Shown here: positions 15,907 through 23,497 of the stretch, piece after piece
Position numbering within the stretch: the stretch's first letter is position 1
Layout of the letters: every line of letters starts with the position of its first letter
Assembly (NCBI RefSeq): GCF_000166355.1
Contig: NC_014652.1
Location: forward strand, 836,001-900,000
From: Caldicellulosiruptor hydrothermalis 108
GTDB lineage: Bacteria > Bacillota > Thermoanaerobacteria > Caldicellulosiruptorales > Caldicellulosiruptoraceae
Length of the DNA: 64,000 nucleotides
Direction of reading: 5' to 3'
The notes under the pieces: model-generated
The model's input: only the letters and a program-made list of their open reading frames with translations
The model's database searches: none
Told to the model about the DNA's origin: nothing
Made by a program: the position numbers and the translations under genes

Positions 15907-17163
15907 TTATATATTTTCATCATATCTAACAATAGACAAGATCTTTTCCACAACAGGAATCTTTTCAAGCTGAGAAATCTTTTCTTTGAACTCACTTTCT
16001 TTCATCTCATGGGTCACAAACGCAAATTCGCTTGAGCCTATCGGTTTGTGTGTATTTACTATCATGCAGTCATTGAAGATGAGAGATACAGCGTCTTTTG
16101 CTTTTGAGTAGTCTTTGTATTTCACTCTTACAAAGAACCTGCAGGATGTATTTCCAATGTCAACAACTTCAATATCACCAGATATTGCCCATGTGTAGAC
16201 ATAAGACTTGTCAATATGTTTTACAATGTCTATGATGTCGCCAACAACAGCACTCGCTGTTGGAAGCTTTCCAGCACCTTGGCCATAGAACATTACATCA
16301 CCAATTGCATCGCCTTTTACTAAAATTGCATTGAACACATCATCCACATTTGCAAACGGGCTTTTGTAAGATATCATAAGGGGCGAAACTCTTGCAACTA
16401 CTTTTTTGTCGTCAATCTTTTTGCTCATTGCAATGAGCTTTATTGTGCAGCCAAGCTCTTCAGCATACTCCATGTCCTCTTTTGTTATCTTGGATATCCC
16501 TTCTGTATAAATGCTTTCATAGTTTACATAATGAGAGTATGCAATAGATGAGAGAATTGCAATCTTTCTACATGCGTCATGACCCTCTATATCATTGCTT
16601 GGGTTTCTTTCTGCGTATCCTTTTTCCTGAGCTTCTTTTAGAGCATCTTCAAACGAAAGTGAATACTTTTTCATCTGAGTGAGAATATAGTTTGTTGTAC
16701 CATTTAAAATTCCTGCAATCTCTGTAATTTGATTTCCTGCCAAGCAGTTTTGAAGAGGTCTTATAATGGGTATTCCGCCACCAACACTTGCTTCAAAAAA
16801 GTAGTTTATATTGTTTTCCTTTGCAATCTTTAAAAGTTCAGGACCGTGCCTTGCAACAAGTTCCTTGTTGGATGTTACAACGTGTTTCCCGTTTAAAAGA
16901 AGCTTTTTTGTATAAGTGTATGCAGGTTCAAGCCCGCCTATTGTCTCAACAACAATTGAAACTTCGGGGTCGTTCAATATAATATCAAAATCTTTTATTA
17001 TCAAATCTTTTGCGGGATGGTCAGGAAAATCGCGAATGTCAAGAATGTATTTTACCGATATTTCTTCCCCTGCTCTTTTTGCAATTGATGATGCATTTTT
17101 TGTCAAAACTTCCCATACACCTGAACCAACAACGCCAAATCCCATTATTGCAACCTTTGCCAC
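15907..17163 (-). CDS. hom: homoserine dehydrogenase
   Basis: 418 residues, the three-domain form. An N-terminal Rossmann motif (VAIMGFGVVGSGVWEVL) is followed by the catalytic and dimerisation part with SNKELVARHGPELLKIA, FFEASVGGGIPIIRPLQ and LNGTTNYILTQM (~150-165), NPSNDIEGHDACRKIAILS, and a C-terminal ACT domain (~345-410; CRFFVRVKYKDYSKA). The enzyme reduces aspartate semialdehyde to homoserine. GTG 17163 is used, preceded by AAAGGAGGGA. Located between the ACT protein and thrB. Confidence 0.97.
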   Translation of the reverse strand: MAKVAIMGFGVVGSGVWEVLTKNASSIAKRAGEEISVKYILDIRDFPDHPAKDLIIKDFDIILNDPEVSIVVETIGGLEPAYTYTKKLLLNGKHVVTSNKELVARHGPELLKIAKENNINYFFEASVGGGIPIIRPLQNCLAGNQITEIAGILNGTTNYILTQMKKYSLSFEDALKEAQEKGYAERNPSNDIEGHDACRKIAILSSIAYSHYVNYESIYTEGISKITKEDMEYAEELGCTIKLIAMSKKIDDKKVVARVSPLMISYKSPFANVDDVFNAILVKGDAIGDVMFYGQGAGKLPTASAVVGDIIDIVKHIDKSYVYTWAISGDIEVVDIGNTSCRFFVRVKYKDYSKAKDAVSLIFNDCMIVNTHKPIGSSEFAFVTHEMKESEFKEKISQLEKIPVVEKILSIVRYDENI

Positions 17164-17192
17164 TTTAGCTTCCCTCCTTTTTCAAAACCTTT

Positions 17193-17645
17193 TTAATACT
17201 CTTCTCTTCCCAAAATCTCAATTTTTTTAACACCATCAACCTTTTCAATCTCAAGGATCAAATCTTTAACAGACTTTGTCATCCCTGATGTTCTGATAGA
17301 AATTGAGACAGTTGCAATCCCGCCAAGAGGAATGTTTTGATTGATTGTAAGAATGTTTGCATTTGTCTCAGAAATAATGTTTAGTATCTTCGACAAAATT
17401 CCAGGGATGTCTTTTAAAACAAGAGCAAGAGTTATAATCTTGCCACGGGAACTTTCAAAAAAGGGGAATATACAGTCTTTGTATTTGTAAAAAGCACTTC
17501 TTGAAATACCCACCATCTTTACAGCTTCGTTTACAGCTTTCACTTCACCCTTTTCTAATAGCTCTTTTGCCTTGACAACTTTCAAAAAGACTTCTGGCAG
17601 AACACTTTCTTCAACTATATAGTACGTGGCGTCTTTCTTTAGCAT
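17193..17645 (-). CDS. ACT domain protein (UPF0735 / PheB-like)
   Basis: 150 residues. The N-terminal part includes a short helix-turn-helix-like segment (AVNEAVKMVGISRSAFYKYKDCIFPF, ~39-64) and the C-terminal half is one ACT domain (GKIITLALVLKDIPGILSKI, then NANILTINQN). UPF0735 proteins are frequently adjacent to hom/thr genes in Firmicutes and are presumed amino-acid-sensing regulators. Here it is the promoter-proximal gene of the operon, preceding hom by 30 bp. ATG 17645 follows AGGTGAAC. Regulation of the operon by this protein is plausible but unproven. Confidence 0.85.
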   Translation of the reverse strand: MLKKDATYYIVEESVLPEVFLKVVKAKELLEKGEVKAVNEAVKMVGISRSAFYKYKDCIFPFFESSRGKIITLALVLKDIPGILSKILNIISETNANILTINQNIPLGGIATVSISIRTSGMTKSVKDLILEIEKVDGVKKIEILGREEY

Positions 17646-17688
17646 AGCTACTGTTCACCTATAAAAGACAAATGTTTTTATGGAATGG

Positions 17689-17717
17689 ATTTTAGCATAT
17701 GTTTTTAAAAAATTCAA
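17689..17717 (-). promoter_or_regulatory. SigA-type promoter of the ACT-hom-thrB-lysC operon
   Basis: On the minus strand, TTGAAT (17717-17712), a 17-nt spacer, then TAAAAT (17694-17689), ending 44 bp before the ATG. No riboswitch-like leader fits in the short 5' region. Confidence 0.65.
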
Positions 17718-17747
17718 GTATAAAAATAAAATTTGTATTGCATATTA
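17718..17747 (+). promoter_or_regulatory. candidate SigG/SigF-type promoter of the ger operon
   Basis: GTATA, an 18-nt spacer, then CATATTA resembles the forespore consensus (GMATR-N18-CATNMTA) with one mismatch in each box. gerA-type operons are usually SigG-controlled. The leader to the first ribosome site would be very short, so confidence is limited. Confidence 0.35.
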
Positions 17748-17774
17748 AGTGGTAGAAAGGAGAATTTGGCTGAG

Positions 17775-17969
17775 ATGATAAAACTTTCGGATATCATAAC
17801 AAAATACAGTATACTGATGTTTCTTCTGAGTGGCATTTTGATATTTTTACTTGACGTAAAGGAACTAAAATCTAAAAACTTGCAAAGAGAAATGAGACTT
17901 GCAAAGATAACTGGAATTTTGCTTGTGTGTATTGGGGTTTTCATGTATATTATAAAACTTTTTATATGA
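17775..17969 (+). CDS. small two-TM membrane protein upstream of gerA (CLC_0170-like)
   Basis: A 64-residue protein with two hydrophobic segments (YSILMFLLSGILIFLL and ITGILLVCIGVFMYIIKLFI) joined by a charged loop. Small proteins of this shape are commonly encoded just before gerA in clostridia. ATG 17775 is 12 nt from AAAGGAG; TTG 17766, three codons upstream, is an alternative start. Its stop is 15 bp before gerA, so it is very likely in the germination operon. Function unknown. Confidence 0.65.
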   Translation: MIKLSDIITKYSILMFLLSGILIFLLDVKELKSKNLQREMRLAKITGILLVCIGVFMYIIKLFI

Positions 17970-17984
17970 AAGTGGTGAAGAACC

Positions 17985-19577
17985 ATGGGTTTTATTGAAA
18001 TAATAAAACGCAGGAGAGAAAGGAAAAGAAGTTATCAGCAGAAAGAGACAAAAACATTTGTTGAAGCCCAGGATAAAATCTTTCCATCTATTGATGAGAA
18101 CATCAAGTACGTAAAAGAACTGCTTGTTGACAACGATGACATTGTAATTAGAGAATTTTTTGCGGGCAATGTAAAATGTGCAACCATCTTTGTCGACGGG
18201 CTTGTAAACAGAGAAATAATTGACAGGGATGTAATAAAACATCTTATGGTAGAGATACAGCTTTTTAAAGAGGAGATTTCTCAAAAAGATGCGTATAACA
18301 AAATTCTAAATACTCTTCTTGCAACATCTGATATAAAAGAGGTTACAAGCTTTAAAGATGCTATTTTAGATCTTCTCTGTGGAGAGACACTTCTTTTTGT
18401 TGATGGGTCTGACAGGATAATAAGAGTTTCTACAAGAAGCTTTCCCAACAGAGGTATTCAACAGCCAGTCTCAGAGAATGCTGTAAGAGGTCCGCGCGAC
18501 AGTTTCAATGAAGTTGTGAGGTTTTCAACAGCACTTATTCGAAGAAGGGTAAGGGACACAAGGCTTAGGATAAAGAACATAAAATTAGGCAGGCGTTCCC
18601 AGACAGATATATATCTTGTGTATATCGACGACATTGTGGACAGAGATGTTTTAAATGAGGTAAAACAGAGACTTTCCAAAATAGACATTGATGCTGTCAT
18701 AGAAGCTGGAATGATAGAACAGCTAATTGAAGATGATATCTTTTGTCTATTTCCAACCATCCAGCACACAGAGAGGGTTGATACAGCAGTTGCCGCAATC
18801 TATGAAGGAAGAGTTGTGATTCTCTGTGACAATACAAACACAGCTTTGATTGTTCCGGCAACTCTTATGACACTCATCCAACACGCAGAGGACTATTATG
18901 AAAGATGGCACATTGCAACGGTGATAAGAATCCTGAGGGTAATTGCAGCATTAATTGCTATGACGCTTCAGGGATTTTATATCTCTATATCATCATTTAC
19001 ACCCAGCATGATCCCGCCTGACTTAGGGCTTTTTATCGCAGCAACAAGAGAAGGTGTGCCAATTCCAGTGTTTGTTGAAGCACTGTTTTTGGAGTTTATG
19101 CTTGAGCTTTTAAGAGAGGCTGGTTTGAGACTTCCAGGTCCAATCGGTCAGACAATTGGGATTGTTGGTGGTCTTATAATCGGACAAGCTGCTGTTCAGG
19201 CGGGAATAATCTCACCTATAATGGTCATACTTGTTGCAACAACCGCAATTGCTTCATTTGCCATCCCTGCTTACAACTTTTCTATATCAATGAGGCTTTT
19301 AAAATTTATCTATATTATTGTCTGTGCAGCTTTGGGGCTTTATGGGTTTATTTTGCTAAGTCTTATTATTCTTAGCAATCTTGTAAAACTCAAAAGTTTT
19401 GGCGTGCCAATTTTATCACCTTTTGTTTCATTTGAGATAATGGACTACAAAGATACTGTTGTAAGGCTTCCGACAAGGTACCTGTGGGCACGACCAATAT
19501 TTGCATCAACTTACCAGAAAATAAGAATGATGTATGAAAGAAACACTCTTCCAAGTTCGGCAGGTGAGAGCAAGTGA
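17985..19577 (+). CDS. gerA: spore germination protein, GerA family (receptor A subunit)
   Basis: 530 residues. A large N-terminal soluble region (~1-300) contains ETLLFVDGSDRIIRVSTRSF and GPRDSFNEVVRFSTALIRRR, a block conserved in GerAA/GerBA/GerKA. A membrane part follows (~305-480) with several TM segments (VIRILRVIAALIAMTLQGFY, GQTIGIVGGLIIGQAAV and IMVILVATTAIASFAIPAYN). The protein is one component of the germinant receptor in the spore inner membrane. ATG 17985. The stop overlaps the gerB GTG start, indicating coupling. Which germinant it senses cannot be deduced. Confidence 0.95.
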   Translation: MGFIEIIKRRRERKRSYQQKETKTFVEAQDKIFPSIDENIKYVKELLVDNDDIVIREFFAGNVKCATIFVDGLVNREIIDRDVIKHLMVEIQLFKEEISQKDAYNKILNTLLATSDIKEVTSFKDAILDLLCGETLLFVDGSDRIIRVSTRSFPNRGIQQPVSENAVRGPRDSFNEVVRFSTALIRRRVRDTRLRIKNIKLGRRSQTDIYLVYIDDIVDRDVLNEVKQRLSKIDIDAVIEAGMIEQLIEDDIFCLFPTIQHTERVDTAVAAIYEGRVVILCDNTNTALIVPATLMTLIQHAEDYYERWHIATVIRILRVIAALIAMTLQGFYISISSFTPSMIPPDLGLFIAATREGVPIPVFVEALFLEFMLELLREAGLRLPGPIGQTIGIVGGLIIGQAAVQAGIISPIMVILVATTAIASFAIPAYNFSISMRLLKFIYIIVCAALGLYGFILLSLIILSNLVKLKSFGVPILSPFVSFEIMDYKDTVVRLPTRYLWARPIFASTYQKIRMMYERNTLPSSAGESK

Positions 19578-20674
19578 TAATAAACGACAATGATAAAATC
19601 TCAAGTTTTCAGTGTTTTGTGTTGTTTGTTTCTGTAATGATAGGAATAGGAATAATGTTCATGCCTGCATCTGTTGCAAAAACTGCTGAGCAAAACGGGT
19701 GGCTTGCGGTGCTGCTTGGTGGGATACTATCTTTTGCAGTATTTCTTTTAATATTTAAAATTATAATGTCAAATCCAGATATCACTTTCATTGAACTTTT
19801 GAATGATGCGTTTGGCAAGATTTTAGGTATTTTCTTTTCGCTTATATATGTCCTATACTTTATCATCTTTTCGGCATTTGAAACAAGGCTGATAGCAGAG
19901 ACTGCAAAGGAGTTTTTGTTCAACCTCACACCAAATGAAGTTTTGATAATTACATTTCTTCTCACATGTGCGTATATCTCCAGATATGGAATTGAGGTTA
20001 TAGCAAGGATATGTGAGATATTGATGCCAGGAATTGTTGTAATTATTGTAGTTTTAAGTTTTTTTGTGTATCAGCGGCTTGATTTTTCAAACCTTCTTCC
20101 CATTTTGAACATTCCTTTTTTAAAACTGATTCAGGGGATTGGGACAACAATATTTAGTTTTCTGGGATTCGAGGCATTCCTGTTTTTCATGCCTTATATA
20201 AGAAGAAAAGACAAGCTCATCAAAAGTGCTTTTTTCGGGTTTTTGGTCACAGTTTTGCTCTATGAAGTGATAATAATATTTGCAACAGCTGATTTTGGGG
20301 CAAAAGAGATGCAGACAATGATCTGGCCAACCTTGAACCTTTTTAGGGATGTGACAGTTTTGGAGGTTGTCATTGAAAGACCAGAGAGCATAATTGTTGC
20401 CCTGTGGATGATAACAACCTATACAACAGAGATTATTTTCTTGATGACAACAGGCTTGATTTTGGCGAGGATTTTCAACACCAAGGAGCACAACTTCTTT
20501 GTATTTTCACAGCTTCCTTTCATTTACATTCTTTCTTTGATTCCTCAAAATATATCTGAGATACAGAAGTTTATGGACTATTTTAGCTACTTTTTTGCAA
20601 CCTTTGTTGTTTTATTTTTGCCGCTTGTCACCTACACTGTCCTTTCTATTAAAAAGAAGGTGAAAAAGACATGA
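19574..20674 (+). CDS. gerB: endospore germination permease, GerB family
   Basis: 366 residues and about ten TM helices, of the APC-type amino-acid permease fold. The first helix region reads VMIGIGIMFMPASVAKTAEQNGWL, which is conserved in GerB subunits; FLGFEAFLFFMPYIRRKDK lies in the middle. It forms the membrane component that binds germinant in the receptor complex. GTG 19574 overlaps the gerA stop by 4 nt and its own stop overlaps the gerC ATG by 4 nt, so A, B and C are made in equal stoichiometry. Confidence 0.95.
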   Translation: MIINDNDKISSFQCFVLFVSVMIGIGIMFMPASVAKTAEQNGWLAVLLGGILSFAVFLLIFKIIMSNPDITFIELLNDAFGKILGIFFSLIYVLYFIIFSAFETRLIAETAKEFLFNLTPNEVLIITFLLTCAYISRYGIEVIARICEILMPGIVVIIVVLSFFVYQRLDFSNLLPILNIPFLKLIQGIGTTIFSFLGFEAFLFFMPYIRRKDKLIKSAFFGFLVTVLLYEVIIIFATADFGAKEMQTMIWPTLNLFRDVTVLEVVIERPESIIVALWMITTYTTEIIFLMTTGLILARIFNTKEHNFFVFSQLPFIYILSLIPQNISEIQKFMDYFSYFFATFVVLFLPLVTYTVLSIKKKVKKT

Positions 20675-21966
20675 AGCAAAAAAGAGGAGCAGTTTTAGCA
20701 ATTTTAATGGTTTTCCTTGCGTTTTTCATGTCAGGTTGCTGGGACAGGGTTGAGATAGAAGACAGAGGCTATATTCTTGCCCTTGGTGTTGACAAGTATG
20801 ACCCGAGCGATTTGAACAAGTATGAAAGCAGTGAGTATATTGATCTTGACAGAAAAACTCAGAAATTTTCTCCTGAACAGAAAAAGCCTGATATCAAGAC
20901 AGACCAGAAAGGGATTGACCCACAGACAAAAAGAAAGGTAAAACCACCTCTTCCAAGCAGCAAAAATGAATACAAGTTTGCAGTGACAGTGCTTTTCCCA
21001 AACCTCAGAACCATAGGGAAGGATTCAAAGCCGGACGAGCAGATGAGATTTTTGTTTGTAAGACCCACAAACAACGTGGTTGGTGTCAGAAACTACCTTG
21101 AAAGAGAGATAAATAAAAGGCTGTATTATGGGTATTTAAAGGTTGTTGTGCTGGGCAGAGATTTAGTAGAAGAGCCAGGTTATGTAAGAGAGGTTTTGGA
21201 TGCTCTCAACAGAGAAAGTGATATTCCTCAAAACACATTTTTGCTTGTGTCAGAGACAACAGCGAGAGATATTCTAAACACCATGCCTCTTGTTCAACCT
21301 GTGACTGGCATCCACCTTTTTGAGATATCAAAAAATGCATCAATTTATGGAAGAGTAATTGATACACCTTTGAGCCAAGTTGTAAATAGTTTTATAGATT
21401 CAAACTGCGCAGTTATATCGAGGGTGGAACCTGGAGTTGAAACCTTGAAAGTAGCTGGTGCTGCTGTGTTTAAGAATTTCAGGTTTGTTGGCTGGCTGGA
21501 TGAAAGGCAACTTCAAATCTATAAGCTTCTCATGGGCAAGGCAAAACACACATTTATTGACGATTTGAAATACAAGTCCACGTATGTTCCATTTATTACT
21601 ACAGAGATTCAGAGCAAAAAGAAAATAAAAAGCGAAAAAGGAAGATTAAAAATTGTTTACAATCTTAGGATAGAAGGCGAGGTTATTGAGTTTGTGTTCA
21701 AAAGCGGGTACAAAGTTTTGGATGACCCTATGAGAAAGTATATTCAAAATGAGCTAAATAAAATTATAAAGAAAAGAGCAGATGATCTTATTTATCTTTT
21801 GAAGTACAGGTACAACGCTGATGTTTTGGGAGTTGGGGATTTTATTTCAAAAAAAAGGTCAAAAGATTGGGAGAAGCTCAAGAAAAACTGGGATGATGAG
21901 TTCAAGAAAATAGATATAGAGGTTGTACCAGATGTAAAGCTAAGACGAAGCGGGACAATTTACTGA
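20671..21966 (+). CDS. gerC: Ger(x)C family spore germination lipoprotein
   Basis: 431 residues with a lipoprotein signal (VLAILMVFLAFFMSGC; lipobox ending at Cys ~23) followed by WDRVEIEDRGYILALGVDKY, which is the GerC signature. A middle insertion (~45-95) is rich in Lys/Pro/Ser. The C-terminal part includes the conserved PVTGIHLFEISKNASIYGRV and VAGAAVFKNFRFVGWL. Expected at the outer face of the spore inner membrane. It is the third gene of a complete gerABC receptor operon. Confidence 0.94.
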   Translation: MKQKRGAVLAILMVFLAFFMSGCWDRVEIEDRGYILALGVDKYDPSDLNKYESSEYIDLDRKTQKFSPEQKKPDIKTDQKGIDPQTKRKVKPPLPSSKNEYKFAVTVLFPNLRTIGKDSKPDEQMRFLFVRPTNNVVGVRNYLEREINKRLYYGYLKVVVLGRDLVEEPGYVREVLDALNRESDIPQNTFLLVSETTARDILNTMPLVQPVTGIHLFEISKNASIYGRVIDTPLSQVVNSFIDSNCAVISRVEPGVETLKVAGAAVFKNFRFVGWLDERQLQIYKLLMGKAKHTFIDDLKYKSTYVPFITTEIQSKKKIKSEKGRLKIVYNLRIEGEVIEFVFKSGYKVLDDPMRKYIQNELNKIIKKRADDLIYLLKYRYNADVLGVGDFISKKRSKDWEKLKKNWDDEFKKIDIEVVPDVKLRRSGTIY

Positions 21967-22055
21967 AAAGGTTTTGAGTATTTTTATGTATAAATCTTGT
22001 TTTCTGAGTGAATGCTAAAAATAGAAATAACTTTTGTTTGAGAGGAAAAAGAGGG

Positions 22056-22748
22056 ATGGTACAGAAAATTCGATTTTCAAGGGCATACATTTTAGCAGCA
22101 GTTTTATCACTTTTGAGTTTTGTTTTGATTTATGAGTTTTTAAATTTCAAGCAGATAGATGCTCTGCAAAAAGAATTGTCTGCCTCAGTTGTAAGGCTTC
22201 ATGTCATAGCAAATAGTAATTCAAAAGAGGACCAAGAGCTAAAACTTTATGTTAGAAACAAACTTATGGAGTTTCTATCGCAAAACATAGATTATTCAAA
22301 AGGAAAGTTGCACGTTTTAAAAGAGATTGCTGACAAAAAATCCCAAATAGAATGTTATCTCAATCAAGCTTTAAAAGAAAAAAGAAAATCCTATGAGGTG
22401 AAGGTGGTTATTCAAAGGGATTTGTTTCCAAACAGGGTATACAGCGGGTTTCTTTTTCCCTCAGGTATATATGACTGTGTTAAAATTTTCATAGGCGATG
22501 GTAAAGGGAGAAACTGGTGGTGTGTTATATTTCCGCCACTTTGCATAGTGGATGAGGCAAAGCTTGAACTTCCAACTGAGGCAAAGAAAGAGCTCAAAAG
22601 TTCACTTTCCAAAAAAGAGTATTTGATTGCAACAAGTTATGGCAGCATAGACAAGATGCCTGTAAAGTTGAGACTCAAGATATATGAGATTTTGAAAACA
22701 AAATTTTATAAAGAGGCATGGTTTAAACGTATTTTCAGGAGTATATGA
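22056..22748 (+). CDS. spoIIR: stage II sporulation protein R
   Basis: About 230 residues from ATG 22056; the extension to 22008 lacks a ribosome site. An N-terminal TM/signal segment (AYILAAVLSLLSFVLIYEFL) is followed by the SpoIIR domain: VVRLHVIANSNSKEDQELKL, NRVYSGFLFPSGIYDCVKIFIG and GKGRNWWCVIFPPLC. SpoIIR is made in the forespore, secreted to the intermembrane space, and triggers SpoIIGA to activate pro-sigma-E. It lies 90 bp behind gerC and ends at a strong terminator. Confidence 0.93.
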   Translation: MVQKIRFSRAYILAAVLSLLSFVLIYEFLNFKQIDALQKELSASVVRLHVIANSNSKEDQELKLYVRNKLMEFLSQNIDYSKGKLHVLKEIADKKSQIECYLNQALKEKRKSYEVKVVIQRDLFPNRVYSGFLFPSGIYDCVKIFIGDGKGRNWWCVIFPPLCIVDEAKLELPTEAKKELKSSLSKKEYLIATSYGSIDKMPVKLRLKIYEILKTKFYKEAWFKRIFRSI

Positions 22749-22775
22749 AATTACATTCTTTTTGGGAAAACACAA

Positions 22776-22832
22776 GTAAGCTCTTTTAGCAGCTCCTGTG
22801 GTTAGCCTGCTAAAAGGGCTTTTTATTTTTTT
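22776..22832 (+). terminator. terminator after spoIIR
   Basis: AAGCTCTTTTAGCAG pairs with TGCTAAAAGGGCTT across a ~15-nt loop and is followed by TTTTATTTTTTT. Confidence 0.85.
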
Positions 22833-22922
22833 GGCACTTAAAGTATTTAAAAATTATAGTCTTTTTTGATATACTTAATAACGTAATAATCAAAAATCTT
22901 AAAGTAATAGGAGGAAGATTTA

Positions 22923-23450
22923 ATGAACCTGAAAGAGAAATTCAGACATGTTTTGAACTTTCCCAAAGAGGGTATAGATTTTATTGATATAACAACAGTT
23001 TTGCAGGACAAGGACGCGTTCAAATACGCTATAGACTCTCTGGTAGATTTGGTTAAAGACCTTGACTTTGAACTTATTGTTGGACCTGAATCAAGAGGGT
23101 TTATATTTGGTGCGCCTGTTGCGTATGTGCTGAACAAAGGTCTTGTTCTTGTCAGAAAGAAAGGTAAGCTTCCTTACAAGACAGTCTCTGTTGAATACGA
23201 GCTTGAATACGGAAAAGATGTGCTTGAGATGCACATTGATGCTATAAAACCTGGTCAGAAGGTTGTGATAATAGACGACCTTTTGGCAACAGGGGGTACA
23301 ACACTTTCAAACATAAAGCTTGTTGAGAAACTTGGTGGTGAGGTTGTGGGTATTGCATACCTTGTTGAACTCACATACCTCAACGGAAGAGAGAATTTAA
23401 AAGGATACGATGTCAGGTCTGTTGTACAGTTTGAATCTTCTTTGATATAA
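22923..23450 (+). CDS. apt: adenine phosphoribosyltransferase
   Basis: 175 residues, full-length APRT, which salvages adenine with PRPP to AMP. It has FPKEGIDFIDITTVLQD, GPESRGFIFGAPVAYVLNKG and the PRPP loop VVIIDDLLATGGTTLSNIKL (~118-137). ATG 22923 follows AGGAGGAAG. It stands just upstream of relA (about 50 bp), a conserved apt-relA-dtd gene order in Firmicutes, consistent with a nucleotide-stress cluster. Confidence 0.97.
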   Translation: MNLKEKFRHVLNFPKEGIDFIDITTVLQDKDAFKYAIDSLVDLVKDLDFELIVGPESRGFIFGAPVAYVLNKGLVLVRKKGKLPYKTVSVEYELEYGKDVLEMHIDAIKPGQKVVIIDDLLATGGTTLSNIKLVEKLGGEVVGIAYLVELTYLNGRENLKGYDVRSVVQFESSLI

Positions 23451-23497
23451 AACAAGTGGACCTGAAAAAGAGGGGGTCCATCGAGGTGAAATAAGGC

